Below are positions 50,479 through 59,646 of a stretch of DNA of 64,000 bases, piece after piece. Origin of the DNA: Chryseobacterium foetidum (GTDB lineage Bacteria; Bacteroidota; Bacteroidia; Flavobacteriales; Weeksellaceae); assembly GCF_025457425.1 (NCBI RefSeq), contig NZ_JAMXIA010000001.1, forward strand, positions 2,294,001 to 2,358,000. Direction: 5' to 3'. Below the pieces are notes generated by a model. The model saw only the letters and a program-made list of their open reading frames with translations, did not search any database and had not been told where the DNA came from. The stretch's first letter is position 1. Every line of letters begins with the position of its first letter. The position numbers and the translations under genes were made by a program.

Positions 50479-51042
50479 TTATTTCCTGACAGGTTTATAA
50501 ATATGAGGAAGATGGGCTTTGATATGTGCTTCCAAAAGCTCTCGTGTAGGTTCCAGATCACGCGGATACATCACATTATTGGCCAGCAGTTTGTCACCAT
50601 ACTCCTCAATCGTACAGATAAATTTTGCAGGAACACCGGCAAAAACAGTTCCTTTGGGCATCGATGTCGTTAAAATTGAGCCGGCTCCAAGAATACAGTT
50701 GTCCTGCATTTCCACGCCCGGCATAATGATGGTGTCTGCGCCAATGAGACACTGTTTCCCGATTTTTATTCTTCCGAAAGTTCTCACGTCCTTATATTTT
50801 TCAAAAAAATGCAGTGCGTTTTGTCCGCCGTCATGATTTACAAAACGGATATTGTTTGAAAACGTAGTCTCATCTCCGATTTCTATTAAAAAAGGCTCTG
50901 TACCAAACTCCGGAACTTCTACAAATCTCACATTTTTGCCTACTTTCAGTCCTTTTGCGATACATACCTTTAAATATATCCTTTGAATCATAAACTGATA
51001 CGATGTGTGGAGTTTTAGAACTAATCGGTATAAAAGAAGCAT
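50479..51042 (-). CDS. Left-handed beta-helix acyltransferase (DapH/VatD/MaaT type)
   Basis: This 187-residue protein has an N-terminal helical part and hexapeptide repeats in about 36-145 (FVEVPEFGTEPFLIEIGDETTF, CLIGADTIIMPGVEMQD, ILGAGSILTTSMPKGTVFAGVPAKF). The His in FVNHDGG is the likely catalytic residue. It acylates a sugar residue, judging by position between two GT4 genes. Its start lies 2 bases after the stop of the next GT4 gene upstream, so it is in the same operon. Confidence 0.85.
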   Translation of the reverse strand: MLLLYRLVLKLHTSYQFMIQRIYLKVCIAKGLKVGKNVRFVEVPEFGTEPFLIEIGDETTFSNNIRFVNHDGGQNALHFFEKYKDVRTFGRIKIGKQCLIGADTIIMPGVEMQDNCILGAGSILTTSMPKGTVFAGVPAKFICTIEEYGDKLLANNVMYPRDLEPTRELLEAHIKAHLPHIYKPVRK

Positions 51043-51044
51043 TT

Positions 51045-52202
51045 CTAATTTTTTGTTAAGTTAATAATGATATTTTCAACAGCGTCAAAAATCTGCTGAT
51101 TGTCAAACAGTTTTTCGATATCCACCAGATTTGCCCTAATCTTTGCGATGTATTCCGGTTCAGTCATAAATTTTTTCATGGCTGAATACATTTCATCTGC
51201 TTCATAATTGATGAGGTAACCGGTTTTGTCGTGAACAATCATTTCAGGAATTCCGCCAACGTTGGTAGAGATGATCGGTTTCTGTAAAATCAAAGAATCG
51301 GCGATAATTAGAGGCCAGCTTTCTGATTCTGATGGTAAAATGAAAAAATCTGCGTTTTTAACATAAGGATAAGGATTTAAAAGTGATCCTAAAAATTTAA
51401 AACTGTCAGTAACACCTAATTCAGTTGCCTGTTTTCTTAAATTCGACATTTCTTCACCGTCGCCGATTACAATAATCTGCTGATCAAAACCGTCTTTTAA
51501 AAGTTTTGCGTGGGCATCCATGAGTTTATGAAAACCTTTCCTGCTGTGAAGTCTTGCCACCGACACAAAAACAGGTTTCTGTGGAAAGTCAGGTGTAAAT
51601 TCTTCTGATTTTTTCTTTAATTCTTCAATCGGAATCGCATTTCGCACAACCTGATTTTCTGGAATCTGAAGATTGGGATAAGTTTCAATTAAAATATCTT
51701 TAGTCTGCTGAGATCCGAAAATAAAATAATCAAACTGTGGAATCTGTTTCAAAATTTCCGGAACCAAAGGCTGAAGTTTCGGTAAAGTAATATCTGAATG
51801 AAACCAACCTATTTTTTTTGAATTTTTATTGGATGAATTTAAAACTGCTGCAAAAGTAGCGTACGTAGGTGCGATTTCCACATCGAAATTATCATTTAAA
51901 ATTTTTGCAGAAACTTTTGGGTTTTTGTGAGCCTTATCCAGCTTTATTTTTCTCTTCGCCAGCTGAATTTTCTGAATCAAACCGTTTTTAGAAAAATTCT
52001 CGCGGCCTTCACCGATAAAAACTTTTCTTACATGCACCGGAATTTCATTTCGCAACTCGCCCTGATTGATATTCAGACAAATGGTCATGTCGAATTTTTC
52101 TTTATCAAGACCATTGAGCATGCTGAGAATTACTTTTTCCACGCCGCCCATTTCCATGGATCGCTGCCTGAAAAGCACTTTTGTTTTTTTATTCATCATC
52201 AT
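51045..52202 (-). CDS. GT4 glycosyltransferase
   Basis: This 385-residue protein has the GT-B fold: QRSMEMGGVEKVILSML near 13-29, VARLHSRKGFHKL near 213, VIGDGEEMSNLRK near 245, and PSESESWPLIIADSL near 287 with the E-x7-E-type motif altered. Three ATG codons in a row at 52202-52194 make the start ambiguous by one to two residues. It is a paralogue of the GT4 gene at 49.2 kb without the repetitive linker. It is 5 bases downstream of a GT2 gene. Confidence 0.88.
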   Translation of the reverse strand: MMMNKKTKVLFRQRSMEMGGVEKVILSMLNGLDKEKFDMTICLNINQGELRNEIPVHVRKVFIGEGRENFSKNGLIQKIQLAKRKIKLDKAHKNPKVSAKILNDNFDVEIAPTYATFAAVLNSSNKNSKKIGWFHSDITLPKLQPLVPEILKQIPQFDYFIFGSQQTKDILIETYPNLQIPENQVVRNAIPIEELKKKSEEFTPDFPQKPVFVSVARLHSRKGFHKLMDAHAKLLKDGFDQQIIVIGDGEEMSNLRKQATELGVTDSFKFLGSLLNPYPYVKNADFFILPSESESWPLIIADSLILQKPIISTNVGGIPEMIVHDKTGYLINYEADEMYSAMKKFMTEPEYIAKIRANLVDIEKLFDNQQIFDAVENIIINLTKN

Positions 52203-52207
52203 CGTTT

Positions 52208-53035
52208 TTATTGAAACAGGATCTTCATTTTTTTCATGATTCTGAAAGGAATCGAGTTCTGGTATTCCAAAAGATCATAAATTTCTTTCGGATTAGAATA
52301 CTTTTCAGGAATTTTCTTACCGTTAATGGTTGTAAGATTCCTTCTTTTCATTGCATTAAAGATCACTTTGGCAAAATATTCACGTGATTTTGGCAGATTT
52401 TCGTTTTGAGAAATTCCTCCTGAATGCGTTCTGTACAGATAGTTGGCTTCATCGATGAACTTCACTTTGCCTTTTTCATATATTTTTAAGTATAAATCCT
52501 GATCTTCGGCAATTTTCATTTCAGAATTCATCTTTTCTGTTTTTTCGTAAACATCTTTTCTGAAACATACAAAATGAACAATATGGACCGGACAATTGAA
52601 AAAATAAGGATCGCTGTTCACCACCTGCATTCCCGATTTAAACTGTTCGAGAGGCTTTAAATGCTCATCACATTTCATAAAACTGGAGTAGGTGAGAACA
52701 GTTTTTTTATCTTTTTTAAAAACATCAATTGAAGATTTCAAAGCATCGGGAGTAATCGCATCATCAGGATCTACAAAACCGCAAATGTCGCCGTTGGACA
52801 GTTCTATAAGTTTGCTTTTTGTTATACCGACGCCGCTGTTTACTTCATTCCTGAAAATTTTAAAACGGCAATCGTCTTTTACCAAAGCAGAAATAACTTC
52901 CAGAGAATCGTCTGTGGAAGCATCATCAAGAATAACAGCTTCCCAGTCTGTAAAAGTCTGAGCGATAATAGAATGGTAGCAGTCTTCAAAGAACTTTCCG
53001 TTGTTGTAATTGGCAATTAAAATGGAAAACTTCAT
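52208..53035 (-). CDS. GT2 family glycosyltransferase
   Basis: This 275-residue protein has the GT-A fold: SILIANYNNGKFFEDC near 4-19, VILDDASTDDSLE near 33-45, and CGFVDPDDAITPDAL near 85-99 (DxD-like site in VDPDDA). GT2 enzymes transfer sugars, often for capsule or lipopolysaccharide. It is first in the minus-strand operon of the acyl/glycosyl genes, with a -7 box at 53071-53078. Confidence 0.9.
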   Translation of the reverse strand: MKFSILIANYNNGKFFEDCYHSIIAQTFTDWEAVILDDASTDDSLEVISALVKDDCRFKIFRNEVNSGVGITKSKLIELSNGDICGFVDPDDAITPDALKSSIDVFKKDKKTVLTYSSFMKCDEHLKPLEQFKSGMQVVNSDPYFFNCPVHIVHFVCFRKDVYEKTEKMNSEMKIAEDQDLYLKIYEKGKVKFIDEANYLYRTHSGGISQNENLPKSREYFAKVIFNAMKRRNLTTINGKKIPEKYSNPKEIYDLLEYQNSIPFRIMKKMKILFQ

Positions 53036-53070
53036 GAGGAGGGAGGCGTCTTTGTATTAATAAATTTTCA

Positions 53071-53078
53071 CAAAGATA
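53071..53078 (-). promoter_or_regulatory. -7 box for the minus-strand glycan operon
   Basis: TATCTTTG on the minus strand lies 35 bases before the GT2 ATG at 53035 and 30 bases from the divergent plus-strand box. Confidence 0.55.
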
Positions 53079-53107
53079 AATATTCTGCTCAATCTGATAA
53101 AAATCTT

Positions 53108-53115
53108 TATTTTTG
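53108..53115 (+). promoter_or_regulatory. -7 box for the plus-strand methyltransferase gene
   Basis: TATTTTTG on the plus strand lies 19 bases before the GTG start at 53135. Confidence 0.55.
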
Positions 53116-53134
53116 CACCATTAATAATAACACT

Positions 53135-53905
53135 GTGAGCGAAATAACCCGAGTTCTCAAGACCTTTATTGGCTATGCGAAACGTCCTGATCTCTATCCT
53201 GAATTAGGAAGAAAAATAATCAAAAATATTTTTAACCGGAACAGCGCGTTTAAAGGCAAAGAAAAGACGAACCTTTGGGCTTCGCAAATTGCTGTAAGTC
53301 AAAAACATGCTATAAAGGAACTGTTCAGTCTTGATTTTCAGCCTTTCTCAGAAAAATATCCACAGGAATTTCAAAAAGCTTTAGATACCCAAAACGCCTG
53401 TCCGATAAAGATGGGTGGTGCGGGAGCTCTGGAACTTTTATACAGTGCCTGTGAATTTGCCAAAGCAAAATCTGTTGTGGAAACAGGTGTTGCTTACGGC
53501 TGGAGTTCTTTCGCAACACTTACATCATTACAAAAAAGAAACGGAACTCTTTACAGTTCTGATATGCCTTATTTAGGGCAAAACGGCGATCAGTACGTTG
53601 GCTGTGTGGTTCCTGACCATTTAAGGTCAAACTGGAAGCTTTTCCGTCATGCCGATCGTGAATCTTTACCTAAAATTTTAAAGGAAAGTAGCGAAATCGA
53701 TGTGGTACATTACGATTCTGATAAATCTTACGAAGGAATGAAATGGGCTTACGAAACACTTTATCCGAGATTACGAAGAGGAGGTGTTTTTATTTCTGAT
53801 GACATAAATGACAATTCTGCTTTTCAGGATTTCTGCGAGCAGGAGAAGATTTTGCCGACTGTAGTGGAATTTGAAGGAAAATTTGTGGGAGTTTTTGTGA
53901 AGTAA
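53135..53905 (+). CDS. Class I SAM-dependent methyltransferase (GTG start)
   Basis: This 256-residue protein has a Methyltransf_24-like core: SVVETGVAYGWSSFATL (SAM-binding, near 112-128), and HYDSDKSYEGMKWAYETLYPRLRRGGVFISDDI near 190-222, as two shorter pieces. The next ATG is far into the domain, so I take the GTG at 53135, with a promoter box 19 bases upstream. It probably methylates a glycan residue. It leads the plus-strand set with the MBOAT and SGNH genes. Confidence 0.8.
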   Translation: MSEITRVLKTFIGYAKRPDLYPELGRKIIKNIFNRNSAFKGKEKTNLWASQIAVSQKHAIKELFSLDFQPFSEKYPQEFQKALDTQNACPIKMGGAGALELLYSACEFAKAKSVVETGVAYGWSSFATLTSLQKRNGTLYSSDMPYLGQNGDQYVGCVVPDHLRSNWKLFRHADRESLPKILKESSEIDVVHYDSDKSYEGMKWAYETLYPRLRRGGVFISDDINDNSAFQDFCEQEKILPTVVEFEGKFVGVFVK

Positions 53906-53959
53906 ACGGATTAAAATTCGTGCAGCTAAGGCTTTTGTTACTTAAACTTTTGTACTGTT

Positions 53960-55393
53960 ATGTTATTTAATTCCCTCAGTTTTTTAATTTTTCTTCCGAT
54001 AGTATTTTTTCTTTATTGGTTTGTTTTCAACAAGAAATATCAGAATCAGAACCGGCTTCTGCTTTTAGCCAGTTTCTATTTTTATGCATGCTGGGACTGG
54101 AGATTTCTTTTTCTCTTAATCTTTTCGATTGGACTTGATTATTTCTCTGCTCTTAAAATTGAAGAGAGTAGAAGTAAAAAAGCGGCGAAATTCTGGCTTA
54201 TTCTCAGTATAGGAATTAATCTGGGATTTTTAGGCTTTTTCAAATATTACAACTTTTTTACAGAAAGTTTCAGTGATTTGCTGTCAGGATTTGGTTTTCA
54301 GACAAATATGTGGCTGCTGAATATAGTTCTTCCTGTCGGAATTTCATTTTATACCTTTCATGGTTTATCTTATATTATCGATGTCTACAAAAAGCGGATT
54401 AAGGCTGAGCAAAATTTTATAGACTATGCTGTTTTTGTGAGTTATTTCCCACTATTGGTGGCTGGTCCTATAGAAAGGGCAACGCATTTGCTGCCACAGA
54501 TTCAGAAAAAAAGAGTTTTCACTTATGAACAGGCTGCTGATGGGATGAGGCAGATCCTTTGGGGGTTTTTCAAAAAAATGGTTATTGCCGATAACTGTGC
54601 TCCTTTAGTAAACGATATTTTCAATAATTATGAAAATCAAAATCCTGTAACATTGATAATAGGTGCAGTCTTATTTGCATTCCAGATCTACGGCGATTTT
54701 TCGGGATATTCGGATATTGCTTTAGGAGTTTCGAGATTATTTGGTATTGAGCTTCTGAAGAATTTTGCTTTTCCGTATTTTTCAAGAGATATTGCAGAGT
54801 TCTGGAGACGGTGGCATATCTCGCTCTCGTCTTGGTTCAGAGATTACGTGTACATCCCTTTAGGGGGAAGCAGTGGCGGATTGGGTATGAAAATCAGAAA
54901 TACATTTATCATATTCCTGCTTTCAGGTTTCTGGCATGGTGCGAATTGGACATTTATGCTGTGGGGATTTCTTAACGCTCTGTATTTTCTGCCGCTTCTC
55001 GTTGTTAATAAGAACCGACAGAATATAGAGGTCGTTGCCAAAGACCGTATTTTACCAACTGTTAAAGAATTTTTACAGATGGGTATTACATTTACCCTTA
55101 CATGCATTGCTTGGATATTCTTCCGTGCAGAGTCGGTATCGCAGGCTTTTTCGTATATTGGTAGAGTTGTAAAGTTTGATTCATTTGCGGTCTCACAATC
55201 TTTTCCTGCAAAGGTATTTGCCCTTATTGTTGTGATGCTGCTTATTGAATGGATGAACCGCACCAAGTTTCATGGTTTGGAAATTCGGCGTTACCATCCG
55301 GTGGTGAGAAGAGCAGTATATGTTTTTATACTGTTTGTAATTTTTCGTTATGCCAATTTTGGCAATAATGAATTTATCTATTTTCAGTTTTAG
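53960..55393 (+). CDS. MBOAT family O-acyltransferase (AlgI-like)
   Basis: This 477-residue integral membrane protein has about eleven helices and the family residues His286 (FWRRWHISLSSWFRDYVYIP, residues 281-300) and the catalytic His326 (SGFWHGANW). AlgI, DltB and PatA use this fold to move acyl groups across the membrane for O-acylation of glycans. The SGNH-like gene follows with no gap, matching the usual transfer partner. The glycan acceptor is not known. Confidence 0.93.
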   Translation: MLFNSLSFLIFLPIVFFLYWFVFNKKYQNQNRLLLLASFYFYACWDWRFLFLLIFSIGLDYFSALKIEESRSKKAAKFWLILSIGINLGFLGFFKYYNFFTESFSDLLSGFGFQTNMWLLNIVLPVGISFYTFHGLSYIIDVYKKRIKAEQNFIDYAVFVSYFPLLVAGPIERATHLLPQIQKKRVFTYEQAADGMRQILWGFFKKMVIADNCAPLVNDIFNNYENQNPVTLIIGAVLFAFQIYGDFSGYSDIALGVSRLFGIELLKNFAFPYFSRDIAEFWRRWHISLSSWFRDYVYIPLGGSSGGLGMKIRNTFIIFLLSGFWHGANWTFMLWGFLNALYFLPLLVVNKNRQNIEVVAKDRILPTVKEFLQMGITFTLTCIAWIFFRAESVSQAFSYIGRVVKFDSFAVSQSFPAKVFALIVVMLLIEWMNRTKFHGLEIRRYHPVVRRAVYVFILFVIFRYANFGNNEFIYFQF

Positions 55394-56317
55394 ATGAAAA
55401 AGTTTTTACTAAAAATATCTGTTTACATTGTTGGTGTTATTGCGCTCCACGTCATTTTAGGCAGTTATGCAGATGGCAATACGGATGATAATTATATGCA
55501 TTTTGCTGTTCCAAAACCCCAAAATATAATCATGGGAGATTCGCGCGGATCTCAGGCAGTTGTATCAAGTGTTTTAGGAAAAAAGCTCTCCGGGAAATTT
55601 GATAATTTTTCTCTGAATATTGTGCAGTCTCCATACGGTAAAATTTATTTTGAAGCTTTAAAAAGAAAGATTGACCCTAAAACAAAAGACGGAATTTTTG
55701 TTCTGACTGTTGATCCCTGGAATCTGGCATTACACAATGGTGTGAAGCGTGAGGAAGATTTTCCTGAGCAGAAATCTCCGTTTAAAGATATGAAGTTTTA
55801 CAGCATGTCTCCTAACTATGAATATCTGTTGAGAAATTACTCGAGAAGCTGGTTTAAAATCTATCTCGAAAGAGCTGAAGCAGGTCGTTCCAATACCTAT
55901 CTCCATGATGACGGATGGATGGAAGTGAACATCAGTATGGAATCGGATTCTGTAAAAATAAGAACCGAAAAGAAAGTTGAATTTTATAAGCAACTTGCGA
56001 CGGAGCATCACCAGTCTAAAGAAAGAATGAGTGCGTTGAATGATATTATAGCCTACTTGCAGAAGAAGGGTAAAGTATATATTGTAAGAATTCCAGCTGC
56101 TGAAGGTATTACAGATATTGAAAATAAAAAGTTTCCAGAGTTTGACGACATCATGAAAAATGTAGCCTTCAAATATAAAATTGATTATTTTAACTTTTCA
56201 AAAGACTATAAAAAATACACTTATACCGATGGAAACCACATGCATAAGGAGTCTTCCAGGCTTTTTTCTGCACAGATTGCTGATTCTATTCTGCAAAGCA
56301 GAAAAAGATTAAAATAA
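55394..56317 (+). CDS. SGNH/GDSL-like protein, partner of the MBOAT
   Basis: This 307-residue protein has an N-terminal membrane anchor (1-24). A GDS-like motif (IIMGDSRGSQ, with Ser50) and a C-terminal D-x-x-H (Asp279, His282 in DGNH) together form an SGNH-type triad. Its ATG directly follows the MBOAT stop. DltD and AlgJ/AlgX play the same role as extracytoplasmic acyl acceptors/transferases. It overlaps the convergent GT2 gene by 9 bases. Confidence 0.78.
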   Translation: MKKFLLKISVYIVGVIALHVILGSYADGNTDDNYMHFAVPKPQNIIMGDSRGSQAVVSSVLGKKLSGKFDNFSLNIVQSPYGKIYFEALKRKIDPKTKDGIFVLTVDPWNLALHNGVKREEDFPEQKSPFKDMKFYSMSPNYEYLLRNYSRSWFKIYLERAEAGRSNTYLHDDGWMEVNISMESDSVKIRTEKKVEFYKQLATEHHQSKERMSALNDIIAYLQKKGKVYIVRIPAAEGITDIENKKFPEFDDIMKNVAFKYKIDYFNFSKDYKKYTYTDGNHMHKESSRLFSAQIADSILQSRKRLK

Positions 56318-57247
56318 ATCCTTCCTGAAATTAATATTGTACAACCCTGAACGAATACTTTTAAAATCAATTATTAAATATTTCGCAATCATTACCCATT
56401 TATTCAGAAATGAGGCATTGGCAATTTCAAAACTACGATGCGTTCTGTTGATATGCGTTTTGTATTCTTCAGGTAATTTTTGTTCGGTTTCTGCCCAGTT
56501 TTTCAGTTTTTGCCAAAGTAGAATTTTTGTCGTTGCTGGTTTTGTCTGCTTGGTTTCTACCTTGGTAATTCTGTTGCTTTCATGAATTCCCCTTATCGCA
56601 ATCGCCCGATCGTTTATTCCTGTATAAAGCTGAAGGTAAAAGGCTAATCTGATGGTAAACTCAGTGTCCTGATGCAGTCTTAAAGACGTCTCAAACATTT
56701 TATCCATTTTAGAAAGTGCAGATTTTCTGATGGTCAAGGTGTCCAAATGAATCAGTCCGAAACTTCCGCGTAAATTCATTTGTCCCGGGCAAACATCTTT
56801 TGGATCAGCCTTTTTGTAAACCGTATCAAGTTTATCCTGATAAATGTGATAATATTGTTTCTTTGCTTTTTCGGTATAATAATGAACGCCTAATGCGCCG
56901 TAAACGCCTTCAACTTCAGAATTTTTAAACAATTCTTTCTCAGCATCAAAACGGTTTGGTAGATAGTAATCATCGGCATCAAGAAAGGCAATGAAATCTC
57001 CCGCAGCTTTTTCTAGTCCTAAATTTCTGCTGGCTCCGGCACCGTGGTTTTTTTTATCGGGATGCTGAAATAATTTCACACGGTCATATTTATTGCACAA
57101 TTTCTGGCAGACCTCCAGAGCATTGTCGGGAGACTGATCTTCAATCAAAATCACTTCAAAAACTTCATTAAACTGAAGCGCAGATTCTACGGCCTGTACG
57201 ATATATTTTTCAGCATTGTAAACGGGAATGATGACGGAGATTTTCAT
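56309..57247 (-). CDS. GT2 family glycosyltransferase (paralogue A)
   Basis: This 312-residue protein has the GT-A core: SVIIPVYNAEKYI near 3-15, LIEDQSPDNALEV near 35-47, ASRNLGLEKAAGDFIAFLDADDYYLP near 72-97 as pieces ASRNLGLEKA and FLDADDYYLPNRFDAE. It is paralogous to the GT2 gene at 59.6 kb (shared HPDK...NHGA, FLDADDYYLPNRFDAE, and EGVYGALGV / EGVFGAIGV). It follows the polytopic protein gene after 5 bases. Confidence 0.9.
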   Translation of the reverse strand: MKISVIIPVYNAEKYIVQAVESALQFNEVFEVILIEDQSPDNALEVCQKLCNKYDRVKLFQHPDKKNHGAGASRNLGLEKAAGDFIAFLDADDYYLPNRFDAEKELFKNSEVEGVYGALGVHYYTEKAKKQYYHIYQDKLDTVYKKADPKDVCPGQMNLRGSFGLIHLDTLTIRKSALSKMDKMFETSLRLHQDTEFTIRLAFYLQLYTGINDRAIAIRGIHESNRITKVETKQTKPATTKILLWQKLKNWAETEQKLPEEYKTHINRTHRSFEIANASFLNKWVMIAKYLIIDFKSIRSGLYNINFRKDLF

Positions 57248-57252
57248 GCGAT

Positions 57253-58500
57253 TTACAGAAAGTAATTAAAGATTAAACTTAACTTGGTGATCATTTTATA
57301 GATAAAAGTGGAATTCAGATAGTTTTCTGTATTCATAATATAACCGGGAATTCCTAAAATAATAAAAAGAATATACAAACTCATCTTTTCTGACACAAAA
57401 ATAGGATTTTCAGTAAAAAATGAATCTTTTATCCTCATAAACCGGATTATATAGTCCACTGTATTCTCAGGAACAAAGAGAAATGCTGCTATGGATGTAG
57501 AAGACCAATAAAAAAACCATCTACCATAATCACATCCCAGTATAAACAACGGTACAACAGCTGTTAATTGTATCAAGGCAACCGTCAGCATAAATTTTCT
57601 GTATTTGAGTTTTTTATGAATATCAGCAAAGAAGATACTTAAATTAATAAGAATATAGAAAACGGATGCTGAAATAATAAGCCAAACCAAAGGCGGGAAA
57701 ATCAAGCCATTGTCTGTAAATGCCTTTCCTTGTGCAAAGGCAATCCGTACTCCGAACTCCAAAGACCAAGACAGCGAAGTTACAGCATTTTCTATCGTTT
57801 TATCGTGTAGATTCCATGAGTTTAATATAGCCTCTACTGTTTGCTCATTTCCGCTGAAAATACAGACGGTTAGAAATGTGAAAATTGGAATAACGAAAGA
57901 ATAGAATTTATTGAAGGTCAAGTGTAAGCATTTATTCTCCGCTATCTGTAAAAAGGTCAGTATAGGGAATGTGATAAAAAATAAGGATTCGTGTATAAGG
58001 ATTCCAACTGATAACAGTAGATTTGCCATCAGCGTTGAACGCATGGCAGTGGTGTAAAACAATTTCAGTATTAAGATGAAAAATACAATAATCAGTACGT
58101 CCTTCCTCACCCAGTCTCTGCTAAAAACGGGAGCTGCAGCAAGTAGAACAGATCCAGCAATGAAAGGCGGAATTTTTTTATTTAGAAATCCTTTGAAGAA
58201 AAGGTAAAAGTAAACACCTAAACTTACCACACAAATGCTGATCACGGTATAGTAGGTTGAAAAACTGAAAGTGTTGCAAGCCACATAAATCATCTGACCC
58301 AAAAGCCCCCTTCTCACAAAACCTCCTTCGTAATTGATCAGAATCTCACTGATATTCCAGCTGTAAAAACTGAATCCCTCCAGCAGATCGTCTGTAATCT
58401 GCCAGATGATGAGAATCATCTCCATCGCCAGAATCACCATTGGAACCGTAAAATATTTTTTTACAGAATTCCAAAGATTTGTATTAAGATTTTCAGACAC
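57253..58500 (-). CDS. Polytopic membrane protein, possible GT-C-like transferase
   Basis: This 415-residue protein has about ten membrane helices. Motifs in loops are YEGGFVRRGLLGQ near 53-65, DWVRKDVLIIVF near 128-139, HESLFFITFP near 169, and CDYGRWFFYW near 328. Charged residues at helix ends (Arg-Arg, Arg-Lys-Asp, His-Glu, Asp-Tyr-Gly-Arg) resemble the GT-C glycosyltransferase fold, but I recognise no named family. Its gene is between GT genes, which supports a role in transfer or polymerisation. Confidence 0.7.
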   Translation of the reverse strand: MSENLNTNLWNSVKKYFTVPMVILAMEMILIIWQITDDLLEGFSFYSWNISEILINYEGGFVRRGLLGQMIYVACNTFSFSTYYTVISICVVSLGVYFYLFFKGFLNKKIPPFIAGSVLLAAAPVFSRDWVRKDVLIIVFFILILKLFYTTAMRSTLMANLLLSVGILIHESLFFITFPILTFLQIAENKCLHLTFNKFYSFVIPIFTFLTVCIFSGNEQTVEAILNSWNLHDKTIENAVTSLSWSLEFGVRIAFAQGKAFTDNGLIFPPLVWLIISASVFYILINLSIFFADIHKKLKYRKFMLTVALIQLTAVVPLFILGCDYGRWFFYWSSTSIAAFLFVPENTVDYIIRFMRIKDSFFTENPIFVSEKMSLYILFIILGIPGYIMNTENYLNSTFIYKMITKLSLIFNYFL

Positions 58501-58557
58501 TATAGATTGGTAATTTTGAATAATGATACTGTAAAAGTGAGAAGTTCCAGCTCTGAT

Positions 58558-59646
58558 TTATACATAAAATCTATAGTCTTTAAACCTGATACTTCTGTGC
58601 TCTGCCTGAAGATATATTGTATTTTTTTCTTTAATATTTTGATTAGCAGCAGTTACCACATTTATGGGTGAAAGAAATTCATTATAATAAGCTAAAGCAT
58701 TTTGTCTCATTTTAATAATTTCATCCTCAGGAAGATTAAAAATTTCTTCTGAAACAATTTTCTCAAGATTCTCCAAACCTTCAAAAATAATCGCGTTCAC
58801 ATTATTTTCTAAATGAGGATACATTACTTCTGCATATTCCTTTTCAATCAAAGGTATGGTTCCCACAGACATTGCTTCTACAACATTGTGGCACAGTGGC
58901 ATCACAACACCGGGACAGCAAAGATAAAAGTTAAAATAAGACAATAATTCTCTTATTTCCCTCATTTCTATCTGAAAATTTTCTTTGATGGCAAAAGTAA
59001 ATTTTTCATTTAAATCTGAATTTCCCTCAATGATTTCTTCTCTGGAATTGATCGATAAAAATTGCTGTTTTTCTTTGAAAAAAGATAAAAGTTCTGTTCT
59101 CGGAATTACCTTAAAATCAGTTTTTTCTATCTCTGAATAGGCTTTCTGATCAAAATTTCCATAGCAGAATACCGAATTTAACCTCTTCCGGTCTGTTTTA
59201 ACTTTCATATTCCAGATTTCTTTATGATACATCAAAGGATGAAAACTCATCGGAATATGAAAAGCATCAGAAACCCGATTGTTTTGTTCAAAATAATGGC
59301 TGAAATAATCTGCACTGAACATTTGATCATTGATTTCGATAAATTGATCGGGGAGTTTGTTTTTATTAACAGACAAAAAGTTTTTCTCTCTCACAATCAA
59401 TGCGAGATACTGATCTTTATTTCTGAGATTTCTGAATTTTGAAAAACTCAGCGGATAGTAGATATTATAGCCCGAAATTTTATAAAATTTTAAAAGCAGA
59501 TAAAAAAAACGGTGATACAATTGTGGGTTTTCAAAATTAACCAAAAGATTATTCTGGCTCGTAGGCGGATCGTAAGAATTCAGCTCACGAAAAGCAACCC
59601 AATCACTGACGAGTTTTTTAGCCTGATTTATTTTCTTACGAATCAT
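58558..59646 (-). CDS. Putative glycosyltransferase (exostosin/GT-B-like C-terminus)
   Basis: This 362-residue protein has no clear N-terminal family match, but the C-terminal part (about 245-320) has a GT-like donor-site pattern: LCCPGVVMPLCHNVVEAMSVGTIPLI near 247-272 (pieces LCCPGVVMP and NVVEAMSVGTIP), then MYPHLENNVNAIIFEGLEN. This resembles the exostosin or GT1/GT4 donor loop. Its start overlaps the stop of the upstream GT2 gene by 11 bases, so it is in that operon. Confidence 0.7.
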   Translation of the reverse strand: MIRKKINQAKKLVSDWVAFRELNSYDPPTSQNNLLVNFENPQLYHRFFYLLLKFYKISGYNIYYPLSFSKFRNLRNKDQYLALIVREKNFLSVNKNKLPDQFIEINDQMFSADYFSHYFEQNNRVSDAFHIPMSFHPLMYHKEIWNMKVKTDRKRLNSVFCYGNFDQKAYSEIEKTDFKVIPRTELLSFFKEKQQFLSINSREEIIEGNSDLNEKFTFAIKENFQIEMREIRELLSYFNFYLCCPGVVMPLCHNVVEAMSVGTIPLIEKEYAEVMYPHLENNVNAIIFEGLENLEKIVSEEIFNLPEDEIIKMRQNALAYYNEFLSPINVVTAANQNIKEKNTIYLQAEHRSIRFKDYRFYV

